A stretch of DNA of 64,000 nucleotides from Epilithonimonas xixisoli. Its GTDB lineage: Bacteria; Bacteroidota; Bacteroidia; Flavobacteriales; Weeksellaceae. Below the pieces are notes generated by a model. That model was not told the DNA's origin and searched no databases. It saw only the letters and a program-made list of their open reading frames with translations. Positions 36,319-44,399 of the stretch are shown piece by piece (position 1 is the first letter of the stretch; each line of letters opens with the position of its first letter). Where the stretch lies: positions 496,001 through 560,000 of the forward strand of contig NZ_SOEO01000003.1 of NCBI RefSeq assembly GCF_004365655.1, written 5' to 3'. A program made the position numbers and the translations under genes.

Positions 36319-36404
36319 GATGCGAAGCATCGAAATGTTGGTAGAAAAAAATACGAAACTCGAGAATAAAAAGGTGCGAAGCACCGACATCTTGGTTAAA
36401 AATA
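36319..36404 (+). repeat. Pair of short palindromic repeat units
   Basis: Two units 54 bases apart: GATGCGAAGCATC followed by GAAATGTTGGTAGAAAA (36319-36352), and GGTGCGAAGCACC followed by GACATCTTGGTTAAAAA (36373-36404). Each begins with a perfect hairpin with compensating base changes (A-T to G-C). The second unit runs into the 3' end of the neighbouring minus-strand gene. Confidence 0.75.
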
Positions 36405-37112
36405 AGACCTAATAAATCTCAATTTGTGCGTGTGCTTATTTTGGTCTTTATTGAAAATACCAGATGAATCCAAACTGTCAATTCTCACTTTTCCGTGAGC
36501 GTGGATGATTTTTTGGTCTGCCAAGATTATCCCAACGTGATGGATTCTGCCATCTTTACTTTCAAAGAAAGCCAAGTCGCCTGGTTTTGCTTCCTCAATG
36601 AAAGTCAAAGCATCTCCGATTTCCGCTTGTTGATACGTATCTCTCGGGATTTTGATACCGTGAATTTTATAAATAATCTGCGTAAAACCACTGCAATCGA
36701 TTCCGAAAAAGCTTTTTCCACCCCACAAGTAAGGAACATTTAGAAATTCTTTCGCACAATTCACAATACTTTCACTAAGATCTCTGCCACGAGTTGGCGC
36801 AGTAGTTTCAAAAGTCACTTCCGACCCCATTGATAAAAGCACTTTTCCACTTTCCGTCATCGTGGATTGGAAAGGTTCTTTCACAAAGTTTGTTTTTCTG
36901 GATGCCAAAAATTCATCAGAAACGGGCGAGATTTGTTTTGTGTCCATCCACGCTTCGTAGTTGTCGTAATGTGTTTTGATTTTGGTCCAATTGTCTTTCA
37001 CTTCGATAATATCAGCAGATTCGCCGTAAAGAAGTTGAGAAATAATCTCGCTTTTATCAGAATTTTCAGCTCTTAGAGGAGCGATGGAAACATTGCAAAT
37101 GCCTTTATTCAT
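36396..37112 (-). CDS. NlpC/P60 (C40) cell-wall peptidase with SH3-like domains
   Basis: A 238-residue protein: N-terminal SH3-like region (about 1-110, with ADIIEVKDNWTKIKTHYDNYEAWMD) and a C-terminal NlpC/P60 domain (about 120-238) with the catalytic Cys in YLWGGKSFFGIDCSGFTQ, the catalytic His in RIHHVGIIL and the third polar residue in IIHAHGKV. Family members cleave gamma-D-Glu-diaminopimelate bonds of murein peptides. No signal peptide is visible, so it may act on recycled muropeptides in the cytoplasm. The ATG at 37112 is preferred to a TTG three codons upstream. Its last codons and stop lie in a palindromic repeat unit. Confidence 0.9.
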   Translation of the reverse strand: MNKGICNVSIAPLRAENSDKSEIISQLLYGESADIIEVKDNWTKIKTHYDNYEAWMDTKQISPVSDEFLASRKTNFVKEPFQSTMTESGKVLLSMGSEVTFETTAPTRGRDLSESIVNCAKEFLNVPYLWGGKSFFGIDCSGFTQIIYKIHGIKIPRDTYQQAEIGDALTFIEEAKPGDLAFFESKDGRIHHVGIILADQKIIHAHGKVRIDSLDSSGIFNKDQNKHTHKLRFIRSYF

Positions 37113-37142
37113 TTCAATCAATTATGAATTTAAAAATACGAA

Positions 37143-37790
37143 TTATTTCTTTCTAATCAAGTGTAATCCGTCTCGCAAAGGTAAGATTAGATTTTCGAAA
37201 TCCGAATCTTCGGCTACGATTTTGTTCACCAATTTGATTTGTTCTGTCTGTTTGTCTTTTGGGTCGTTTTCAAGGACTTTGCCGTACCAGAGAACGTTGT
37301 CGATGAGAATGATACTTCCAGAACGAAGGTTTGGTTTGATGAGTTTCAAATATTCCAGATAGCTTTCTTTGTCGGCATCTATGAAAATCAAATCCCAAAC
37401 TTTATCCAGTTTTTTGATTTCTTCTTTTGCATCGCCAATGATGAATTCTATTTGGTCTTTGTAATCACTTTCCGCAAAATACTTTTTTGGAATGTAGGCC
37501 AAATCTTCATTTTTATCAATCGTGTAGATTTTCCCATCTTTTGGTAATCCTTCTGCCATACTCAAAGAAGCGTAACCTGTAAAAGTCCCAATTTCCAAAA
37601 CATTTTTTGGTTGAACAATATGCGACAAAATACTCAACAATCTGCCTTGCAAATAACCAGAAATCATATGCGGTTGTGTCGTCTTTTGATAAGTTTCTTT
37701 TCTTAATTTTTTGAGAATGGCTGGTTCTTCGGAAGCTGTTTCTTCCAAGTAGCGGTCCATTTCTTTGTCTAATTCTTCGAAATAACTCAT
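37143..37790 (-). CDS. Class I SAM-dependent O-methyltransferase
   Basis: A 215-residue O-methyltransferase of the CCoAOMT-like type 3 family: PKNVLEIGTFTGYASLSMAEGL (SAM site), TIDKNEDLA, IEFIIGDAKEEI, DLIFIDADKESYLEY (metal-binding Asp) and SIILIDNVLWYGKV. The acceptor is not known; bacterial homologues methylate small catechol-like compounds in vitro. It lies 30 bases upstream of the NlpC/P60 gene on the same strand and probably forms an operon with it. Confidence 0.9.
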   Translation of the reverse strand: MSYFEELDKEMDRYLEETASEEPAILKKLRKETYQKTTQPHMISGYLQGRLLSILSHIVQPKNVLEIGTFTGYASLSMAEGLPKDGKIYTIDKNEDLAYIPKKYFAESDYKDQIEFIIGDAKEEIKKLDKVWDLIFIDADKESYLEYLKLIKPNLRSGSIILIDNVLWYGKVLENDPKDKQTEQIKLVNKIVAEDSDFENLILPLRDGLHLIRKK

Positions 37791-37819
37791 TTGATATTCG
37801 GAGTTTGATGTTTAAATTT

Positions 37820-37827
37820 CAAAGTTA
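37820..37827 (-). promoter_or_regulatory. -7 box for the O-methyltransferase/NlpC operon
   Basis: On the minus strand TAACTTTG matches TAnnTTTG, 29 bases before the start at 37790. No clear -33 TTG. Confidence 0.45.
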
Positions 37828-37970
37828 ATGTAATTTGAAATGATAAACCAATGTTGATTGGATAACAAATCTGCAACCCGACTTGAACGGAGCTCATTTT
37901 TTGTGGCTGGAAAGCAAAGCAAAAAAATAGCGGGAGTGGAAGGCGGATAAGTTGCCCAAAATACAAGCAC

Positions 37971-38000
37971 AAAAAAACCTCGCCATTTCTGACAAGGTTT
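37971..38000 (-). terminator. Terminator of the OmpA-family gene
   Basis: Minus strand: AACCTTG pairs with CGAGGTT (one G-T pair) around a 10-base loop, then seven T residues. Confidence 0.7.
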
Positions 38001-38046
38001 AATTATGAACTTTCGAATGAATCAATTATCATTCATCGTTTATCAT

Positions 38047-38883
38047 TTATTTCTTCACTGGAGCGATGTCCATCAGTTTCATAAACTCATCCAATTTTGG
38101 CATAATGATGATTTCCGTTCTACGGTTTTCGCCACGTCCGGAAACTGATGCGTTGGTAGTTTTAGGATTGAATTCGCCTCTACCTCCAGCAGTGATTCTG
38201 TTAGGATTCACACCAAATTGGTTTTGTAAAACTTTCGCTACAGAAGTCGCTCTAAGCGCAGAAAGTTCCCAGTTGTCTCTTGGAGAATTGTTACTATTCA
38301 ACGGCGAGTTATCTGTGTTACCCTCGATTAATACGCTGTAAGTGTCATAATCGTTGATGACTTTCGCAACTTTCGCTAAAACATCTGCTGCTGCCGGCTG
38401 GATGTCATATTTTCCAACTTGATAAAGCATTTTGTCTGATAATGAGATCAATACAACACCTTTCAGAACTTTCACATCCACATCTTGGTCTGCAACGTTG
38501 TCAAGAGAACGTTTTAGTTTGTTGGATAAAGCCAAATTCAAACTGTCGTTTTTGCTTTTTCCGGAAATCAATTGTTTGATGTAAGCATTGGAAGCGTTGA
38601 TTTCGCCTACCAATTTATCAATATTGGCAGAACCTTTTCCTGCGTTGGAAAGACAAGCGTCCAAGCTGGATTTAAGCGCGTTGTTTTGTCCAACTAGCAA
38701 ATCGTTTTGACCTTTGAGAGAGGCGTTTTCACCTTTCAAATCCTGGATTTGACGCATTCTTTCGCCTGCATCTTCGATACATTGTTTGTAATTCAGATTC
38801 AGTGCGTCGAATTGTTTTTTGCTGACACAAGAAGCGAGGGAAAGTCCCACGGCTGTAATGGTCAAGATTTTAAATAATCTCAT
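38047..38883 (-). CDS. OmpA-family lipoprotein
   Basis: A 278-residue lipoprotein: signal peptide with lipobox LASC (Cys19), a coiled-coil segment (about 30-95, ENASLKGQNDLLVGQNNALK), then a C-terminal OmpA/MotB peptidoglycan-binding domain (about 150-270) with VLIEGNTDNSPLNSNN, NWELSALRATSVAKVL and NPNRITAGGRGEFNPKTTN, ending in the NRRTEIII motif. It should tie the outer membrane to murein like Pal. Single gene with a terminator; a run of ATCATTTATC-type repeats lies just after its stop codon. Confidence 0.92.
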   Translation of the reverse strand: MRLFKILTITAVGLSLASCVSKKQFDALNLNYKQCIEDAGERMRQIQDLKGENASLKGQNDLLVGQNNALKSSLDACLSNAGKGSANIDKLVGEINASNAYIKQLISGKSKNDSLNLALSNKLKRSLDNVADQDVDVKVLKGVVLISLSDKMLYQVGKYDIQPAAADVLAKVAKVINDYDTYSVLIEGNTDNSPLNSNNSPRDNWELSALRATSVAKVLQNQFGVNPNRITAGGRGEFNPKTTNASVSGRGENRRTEIIIMPKLDEFMKLMDIAPVKK

Positions 38884-38997
38884 AATAAATATTTATTTGT
38901 TTATAATAGTTTAATTAAAATTGCTCTGAGCTGAGTGACACAAACGCAATTCGCTTTTATCAGGTTAGTTCGATTCAAAAGTAAGAATTAATAACTG

Positions 38998-39005
38998 TAT
39001 ATTTG
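38998..39005 (+). promoter_or_regulatory. -7 box for tilS
   Basis: TATATTTG matches TAnnTTTG, 14 bases before the ATG at 39019, implying a very short leader or a slightly later start codon. Confidence 0.45.
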
Positions 39006-39018
39006 TGCTTATAACTTA

Positions 39019-40329
39019 ATGTTTCGTTATAAAATTGTGTTAAGTCTCTTAAAATTTCAAAACGTTCTTGAGCAATTACAACCTCAGTCGCAACAAAAAA
39101 CATACCTTTTAGCGGTAAGTGGAGGCGTGGACTCTATGGTTTTGGCTGATTTGTTTCAGGTTTCGGGTTTGAAATTCCAAATCGCGCACATCAATTATCA
39201 TCTTCGTAATGATGATTCTAACCTCGATCAGAAGCTGGTTTCCGACTTTTGCGAACGTTACAAAATTCCTTTTCACTTGTATGAAGTTTCGGCGAAGGAT
39301 AAAAAACCGGAAAATTCAATTCAAAATTGGGCACGAGAATTACGTTATCAGTTTTTTCGAAAAATCCAAAAGGAACAAAATCTCGAATATCTTGTCACTG
39401 CGCATCATTTGAATGATCAGTTGGAAACTTTCATTATTAATCTTTCGAAAGCTTCTGGAATAAAAGGTTTAAGTGGAATTCCAGCGAATGAAAATAAAAT
39501 AATTCGTCCGCTTCTCAACTTTTCTAAGGATGAGATTTATGAGTTTGCGGAAGAAAATAAGGTTGAATTTCGGGAAGACAAATCCAATCAAAAAACCGAT
39601 TATTTAAGGAATAAAGTTCGACATAATGTTGTTCCAGAATTAGAAAAAATTAATGAGAATTTCCTTCAGAATTTTTCAAAAAGTATGGAGATTCTGAATC
39701 AAACTAAAGATGTTCTGAATGATTTGATTAATGAAAAAATAACTGGTTTTAAAACTAATGTTGAAACTGGACAAACAATCATTGATAAAGATAAATTTTC
39801 AAAGGAATCAGATCTAATCCGTTTTGAGATTTTAAAACGGTTTGGTTTTAGTGATGAAAAGGAAATGCAAAAGATCTTCACTGCGCAAACGGGAAGTTTA
39901 TTTTTTAACTCTGAATTTCAATTAGTAATCAATAGAAATGAGTTGATTTTTGAGAAGAAGTTAGAAGTTAGAAATGAGAATTTAGAAGAAATTTTGCTAG
40001 AAATTATTGATAAAGAAATTCTAATTCCGGAAAATATTAAAAGCGAAATCCAGGAATTCGGAAACTGTTTTTGGAAAATCGATAAACAAAAAGTTCAATT
40101 GCCTCTCAAATTGAGAAAAAAACGAGAAGGCGATGTGTTTTTTCCTATCGGAATGATTGGTAAAAAGAAAATTTCCAAATTTTTTAAGGATGAAAAATTG
40201 TCTATTTTAGCCAAGCAAAAAATCTGGCTTCTTTGTGATGCTAATGAACAGATTATCGGAGTTTTACCTTTTCGGCAAGATGGAAGGTTTAATTCAGATG
40301 ATTCTAAATCCTTCGAAGTAAAAATTTAA
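39019..40329 (+). CDS. tilS: tRNA(Ile)-lysidine synthase
   Basis: A 436-residue TilS: PP-loop motif SGGVDS (residues 34-39) for ATP, QIAHINYHLRNDDSNLD, NWARELRYQFFRK, LVTAHHLNDQLETFIINL, IRPLLNFSKDEI, and RNKVRHNVVPEL, with the C-terminal substrate-binding domain (LKLRKKREGDVFFPIGM, KKISKFFKDEKL). It changes the wobble C of the CAU anticodon of tRNA-Ile2 to lysidine, so AUA is read as Ile. A GTG at 39037 is an alternative start because the promoter box is very close to 39019. The dsbD-like gene begins 9 bases after its stop. Confidence 0.94.
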   Translation: MFRYKIVLSLLKFQNVLEQLQPQSQQKTYLLAVSGGVDSMVLADLFQVSGLKFQIAHINYHLRNDDSNLDQKLVSDFCERYKIPFHLYEVSAKDKKPENSIQNWARELRYQFFRKIQKEQNLEYLVTAHHLNDQLETFIINLSKASGIKGLSGIPANENKIIRPLLNFSKDEIYEFAEENKVEFREDKSNQKTDYLRNKVRHNVVPELEKINENFLQNFSKSMEILNQTKDVLNDLINEKITGFKTNVETGQTIIDKDKFSKESDLIRFEILKRFGFSDEKEMQKIFTAQTGSLFFNSEFQLVINRNELIFEKKLEVRNENLEEILLEIIDKEILIPENIKSEIQEFGNCFWKIDKQKVQLPLKLRKKREGDVFFPIGMIGKKKISKFFKDEKLSILAKQKIWLLCDANEQIIGVLPFRQDGRFNSDDSKSFEVKI

Positions 40330-40338
40330 AATTAAGAA

Positions 40339-42408
40339 ATGAAAGACTTAAAATTAGTGTTATCCACACTTTTTATATTTATAATCAGCATCTTCAACGC
40401 ACAAATCAAAAATCCTGTCAAATTCAAATTTGATGTGGTTTCTGTTGGGAATGATCAATACGAAGCGGTTCTGACTGGAACGATTGAAGATAAATGGCAT
40501 ATCTATTCTCAAGATTTACCACCAGATTCTGGGATTCCAACGGAATTTAAAATTACTTCAAAGCAGGGAATTCAACTCATTGGAAAAGTTCAAGAGATTG
40601 GTAAAAAACACGATGAGTTTTCGGAAGCTTTCGGAGCGCAGATTGTTTATTATTCGGATAAAGTGGTTTTCAAGCAGAAATTCAAGCCGAAAGATGCTTC
40701 GAAACCAGCAACAATTACGGCGGAGATAATGTATCAAACTTGTAACGACCGCGTTTGTCTTGCTCCAAATACTTTGGAATTTGAAAAACAAATCGAAGGA
40801 AGTAAAACGGCTGTTGTTCCCGAAAAAAATGTTGAAAAATCAAAAGATACCCTTTACGAAGTTACATCTCGTGGAAAAGTTGGAACGATTTTGAAACCGA
40901 TAAATATTGAACAAACACCAGTTGCAAAACAAGATGGTCTTAAGATCAATTCTCTTGACTTCAAAAATCCATTAACAGATTGTGGAACTGTTGCACAGAA
41001 ACCAAACGATGATAATTGGTTGGTTCTCGGATTAGGATTCTTAGGCGGATTGATTGCATTGCTCACGCCGTGCGTATTTCCGATGATTCCATTGACGGTT
41101 TCATTCTTCACCAAAGGGAACAAAGACAAGGCAAAAGGAAAACGAGATGCATTTATTTATGGGTTTTTCATTCTCTTGATCTTTGTTTTGTTGAGTATTC
41201 CTTTTCATATTATTGATGGAATTTCGGGGAATATTTTCAATCAAATTTCAACCAATATTTGGCTGAATTTATTCTTCTTCGCGATATTCTTGTTTTTTGC
41301 ATTAAGCTTTTTTGGCTATTACGAAATCACCTTGCCGAGCTGGATTGCGAACAAATCTTCCAAAGCCGAAGAAGCTGGCGGAATGATTGGAATCTTCTTT
41401 ATGGCTTTGACTTTGGTCATCGTTTCGTTCTCTTGTACAGGTCCTATTTTGGGAAGTTTACTCGGTGGCGTAGTTGCAGGCGCTACGAATGTTCCAACGC
41501 TTTTGACATTCGCTTTAGGTGGTTTCGGATTGGCTTGGGCATTGGTTTTCGGATTGCTGGCGTTGTTTCCACAAGCGCTTCAAAGTTTACCAAAATCGGG
41601 CGGTTGGATGAATACTGTGAAAGTCGTTCTTGGTTTCATCGAGTTGGCTTTGGCTCTAAAATTCCTTTCAAAAGCGGATTTGGTTTCCAAAACATTCTTG
41701 CTGAAAAGAGAATTATTCATTGTCCTTTGGATTATCATTGCGATTGGATTAGTCGTTTATTTGTTCGGGAAAATCAGATTTCCGCACGATGATAAAAAAC
41801 CAAAAATTAGTTTAGGAAGAAGAATTCTGGGCGTGTTCGGAATTGTGTTTGTGGCGTATTTGATTCAAGGATTGATTCCATCAGAGAAACCAAAACTGCA
41901 AATGCTAAGCGGGATTTTGCCTCCACTAAATGTCAGTTATTTCCACGACGAAAAAGATGGAATTCTCGGCTTGAAACCATATCACAATTACTTCGAAGCG
42001 ATAGAAGTGGCGAAGAAAGAAAACAAACCTGTGTTGATAGATTTCACTGGTTACGGTTGCGAAAACTGTAGAAAAATGGAAGAATTCGTTTGGAGTCAAG
42101 ATGATATTTTGCCGATTCTTCAAAACGATTTGATTATCGCATCGGTTTATGTAGATGACAAAGAAGAATTGCCAGAAAATGAGCAAATCAAAATTGATAT
42201 GGGTGAAGGTCAAATGAAAAAAATCAAAACAATTGGTGACAAATGGAGTTTGTTCCAGCAAGTTAATTTTAATAACAATTCCCAGCCACATTATGTTTTG
42301 GTGACGCCAGATCAGAAAGTGATCAATATTCCGGTTTCTGGTTATATGCCAAAAGAGGATTTCAAGAAGTTTCTGAAATGCGGGATTGATTTTTATAAGA
42401 ATAAATAA
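40339..42408 (+). CDS. dsbD: DsbD-type thiol:disulfide interchange protein
   Basis: A 689-residue protein: signal peptide (about 1-22), N-terminal DsbD alpha-like domain with the redox pair region YQTCNDRVCLAPN, a central block of about eight membrane helices (LLTPCVFPMIPLTVSFF and SCTGPILGSLLGG hold the two membrane Cys), and a C-terminal thioredoxin-like domain with GYGCENCRKME (CxxC) near residue 572. It moves electrons from cytoplasmic thioredoxin to the periplasm for cytochrome c maturation and disulfide isomerisation. All expected redox Cys pairs are present. It is in an operon with tilS. A large palindromic repeat begins 8 bases after the stop. Confidence 0.93.
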   Translation: MKDLKLVLSTLFIFIISIFNAQIKNPVKFKFDVVSVGNDQYEAVLTGTIEDKWHIYSQDLPPDSGIPTEFKITSKQGIQLIGKVQEIGKKHDEFSEAFGAQIVYYSDKVVFKQKFKPKDASKPATITAEIMYQTCNDRVCLAPNTLEFEKQIEGSKTAVVPEKNVEKSKDTLYEVTSRGKVGTILKPINIEQTPVAKQDGLKINSLDFKNPLTDCGTVAQKPNDDNWLVLGLGFLGGLIALLTPCVFPMIPLTVSFFTKGNKDKAKGKRDAFIYGFFILLIFVLLSIPFHIIDGISGNIFNQISTNIWLNLFFFAIFLFFALSFFGYYEITLPSWIANKSSKAEEAGGMIGIFFMALTLVIVSFSCTGPILGSLLGGVVAGATNVPTLLTFALGGFGLAWALVFGLLALFPQALQSLPKSGGWMNTVKVVLGFIELALALKFLSKADLVSKTFLLKRELFIVLWIIIAIGLVVYLFGKIRFPHDDKKPKISLGRRILGVFGIVFVAYLIQGLIPSEKPKLQMLSGILPPLNVSYFHDEKDGILGLKPYHNYFEAIEVAKKENKPVLIDFTGYGCENCRKMEEFVWSQDDILPILQNDLIIASVYVDDKEELPENEQIKIDMGEGQMKKIKTIGDKWSLFQQVNFNNNSQPHYVLVTPDQKVINIPVSGYMPKEDFKKFLKCGIDFYKNK

Positions 42409-42415
42409 TTTTTAA

Positions 42416-42700
42416 AACCATAAAAGTCACAAAAGAATTATTTAATACTTGAAATTTAAAATTAGAACCTGTTTAAAAAATAGTAAAACCACATAGACAC
42501 ATAGAAAAGTGTAAAATTCAAGCTTAAAAAGATAGAATAGAATTAAAACACAATGCTATTTTGCCCTAAATCTACATTGAAACTATGTGCCTATGTGGTT
42601 GATAAAACTTTTCAATGTAAATTTAAACAGGCTCTAAGAACAAATAAGTATTATTTGTTCTAGAAAATTTTTCAATAAAACTATTGTGACTTTTGTGGTT
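42416..42700 (+). repeat. 285-bp nested inverted-repeat element
   Basis: Three nested inverted pairs: 42416-42435 with 42681-42700 (20 bases, two mismatches); TAGAACCTGTTTAAA (42463-42477) with TTTAAACAGGCTCTA (42622-42636), one mismatch; and AACCACATAGACACATAG (42487-42504) with its inverted copy at 42583-42600, one mismatch. A perfect 10-bp hairpin, GAACAAATAA-GTA-TTATTTGTTC, lies at 42638-42660. No significant reading frame. It fills the interval between dsbD and the acetyltransferase gene. Confidence 0.82.
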
Positions 42701-42718
42701 GATTACTACAAATTTATT

Positions 42719-43153
42719 ATGAATTTCAGAGAAGCTAATATTAATGACATTCCACAAATGCAAATTGTTCGCAATTCTGTAAACGAAAATCAATTGTCCA
42801 ATCCTGATTTGGTGAAAAATCAAGATTACGAAATTTATTTAACAGACAACGGAAAAGGTTGGGTCTGCGAAATTGAAAACGAAATTGTCGGATTTGCCAT
42901 CGTAGATTTGGTTGAAAATAATATTTGGGCTTTGTTTCTAAAACCAGAATTTGAAAATCAAGGTATTGGAAAACAATTGCATAATCTTATGTTGAATTGG
43001 TATTTCCAACAAACAAAAACCGCAGTTTGGCTAGGAACTTCGCCAAGTACAAGAGCGGAAAAATTCTACAGATTGTCCGGCTGGAAAGAAATCGGAATGC
43101 ACGGAAAAGAAATCAAATTTGAAATGACATTTGAGCAATGGCATAATTTGTAA
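42719..43153 (+). CDS. GNAT-family N-acetyltransferase
   Basis: A 144-residue GNAT protein: NFREANINDIPQMQIVR, EIVGFAIVDLVENNIWALFLKPEFENQGIGKQL (acetyl-CoA motif A, Q-x-x-G-x-G/A form) and FYRLSGWKEIGMHGKEIKFEM. It transfers acetyl from acetyl-CoA to an unknown amine. The ATG at 42719 is preferred over an in-frame upstream codon at 42686 which would place the N-terminus inside the repeat element. Alone in its unit. Confidence 0.9.
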   Translation: MNFREANINDIPQMQIVRNSVNENQLSNPDLVKNQDYEIYLTDNGKGWVCEIENEIVGFAIVDLVENNIWALFLKPEFENQGIGKQLHNLMLNWYFQQTKTAVWLGTSPSTRAEKFYRLSGWKEIGMHGKEIKFEMTFEQWHNL

Positions 43154-43280
43154 TTCGGTAAATAATGATTTTATAATTAAATTAAAAATAAGGTACAAAA
43201 TTTGTATTCAAAAATCCATAATGATGACAAATCGTTATGGATTTTCTATTTTTTAATATCAATCAATAAAATTTAAAGCT

Positions 43281-43799
43281 ATGGCCGAAATTCAAATCAA
43301 AGAGCAAGTGAACGGAAAGAAAACTACGATTAAAAAAGGCATTCACGTCGATATGACGCCAATGGTGGATTTGGGATTTTTACTAATTACATTCTTTATG
43401 TTTACCACCAATTTCTCAAAACCAAATGTCATCAACTTTTCCAATCCTCCGAAGAATACTGGATTACCAACAGAAATCGATTACAGAAACCAAATCACTT
43501 TCATTCTTGGAAAAGAAGGCAAAGTTTTCTATTATCAATCTGATAAAAAAGATTTGAATGGTAAGAGTTTGAAGGAAGTTTCTTTTGATAAATTTCAAGT
43601 GGCAAAAACCATAGAATCTGCGAAAGCCAATGCACCGAGAAAAGAAATTTTCACCGTGATTGTAAAACCTGCAGACGATTCTAAATATAAAACATTGGTG
43701 GATATGCTGGACGAATTGACGCTCACAAAATCTGAACGTTACGGCATTTCGGAAATGAATGATAAGGAAAAAGAATTGTACGAAAACAAAATTCAATAA
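43281..43799 (+). CDS. ExbD/TolR-family biopolymer transport protein
   Basis: A 172-residue ExbD-like protein: one N-terminal membrane helix (about 35-52) starting with the functional Asp in HVDMTPMVDLGFLLITFFMF, then a periplasmic domain. Bacteroidota ExbD proteins of this type work with ExbB and TonB to drive outer-membrane transport. No exbB gene is next to it, which is unusual. It is followed by two stacked terminators. Confidence 0.9.
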   Translation: MAEIQIKEQVNGKKTTIKKGIHVDMTPMVDLGFLLITFFMFTTNFSKPNVINFSNPPKNTGLPTEIDYRNQITFILGKEGKVFYYQSDKKDLNGKSLKEVSFDKFQVAKTIESAKANAPRKEIFTVIVKPADDSKYKTLVDMLDELTLTKSERYGISEMNDKEKELYENKIQ

Positions 43800-43804
43800 C
43801 GCTC

Positions 43805-43841
43805 AACTTTGTCAAAGTTCAGAACTCTGACAAAGTTTTTT
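43805..43841 (+). terminator. Terminator of the ExbD-like gene (first)
   Basis: AACTTTGTCA pairs perfectly with TGACAAAGTT, extended inside by AGTTC/GAACT, then a T run. Confidence 0.85.
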
Positions 43842-43845
43842 CATT

Positions 43846-43872
43846 AAGAGTGTCTCGAGGACGCTCTTTTTT
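43846..43872 (+). terminator. Second tandem terminator
   Basis: AAGAGTGTC pairs with GACGCTCTT (one G-T pair) over a short loop (TCGAG), then T residues. Confidence 0.75.
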
Positions 43873-43898
43873 ATTTATTTTAGAGGAAAATTTAGCCA

Positions 43899-44396
43899 AT
43901 GAAAAACTTTTTCCCAATTCTCATTTTACTGTCAGTCATCTCTTGCAAAAAAACCGAAGAGACCAATGTTTCAAAAGTTGATAGCTCAAAAATCATCGAT
44001 TCCATCAATGTTGCGAGAACCAAAATCAACGATAGTATTCTCAGTAGCCGAGCTTTCAAAAATCTTGAAGGAACACACAGTTTGACCCACGATCAACTCT
44101 CTGGAACTGGAAAAATTACTTTTAAGAAAACTGGACAAGATGAATATCAAGTTTCCGGAAAACAAGTAAAAGGCAAAGATTTTTTGTTAATCGATGGAAC
44201 GGCGAGAATGACTTCTTCGAAAAATCTTAAATTTGATGGAAGCATCAAGCAAAGCATTTCGGAGTATGACAATGGAAAATTGGATGTGCGAAATGGAAAA
44301 AGAAATTTTTCTACAAAAGATGGAGGCAAAACTTTCAAGCTTCACGAATCTGTGAATAACGCTGGATTTTCTGACAAAATCATCATTAAAATGTAA
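43899..44396 (+). CDS. Putative lipoprotein, unknown function
   Basis: A 165-residue protein with a lipoprotein signal (MKNFFPILILLSVISCKK, lipidated Cys16), a charged linker (about 17-50) and a beta-rich domain with repeated Gly-Thr-Gly and Lys-Phe-Asp patterns (SGTGKITFKKTGQDEYQVSG, MTSSKNLKFDGSI), possibly a lipocalin-like or MORN-like fold. I do not recognise the family. It lies 3 bases before the hydrolase gene and starts a four-gene run. Confidence 0.75.
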   Translation: MKNFFPILILLSVISCKKTEETNVSKVDSSKIIDSINVARTKINDSILSSRAFKNLEGTHSLTHDQLSGTGKITFKKTGQDEYQVSGKQVKGKDFLLIDGTARMTSSKNLKFDGSIKQSISEYDNGKLDVRNGKRNFSTKDGGKTFKLHESVNNAGFSDKIIIKM

Positions 44397-44399
44397 CTT

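Noticed and set aside
37787-37972. Minus-strand 61-codon frame upstream of the O-methyltransferase
   Set aside because: It covers the promoter box of the methyltransferase and has no domain features; treated as intergenic.
41259-41792. Plus-strand 177-codon frame inside the dsbD-like gene
   Set aside because: Out-of-frame overlap with a conserved membrane domain; Arg/Phe/Cys-rich nonsense composition.
31317-42700. Palindromic repeats considered as CRISPR arrays
   Set aside because: The units are few, not regularly spaced, have no unique spacers and no cas genes nearby.
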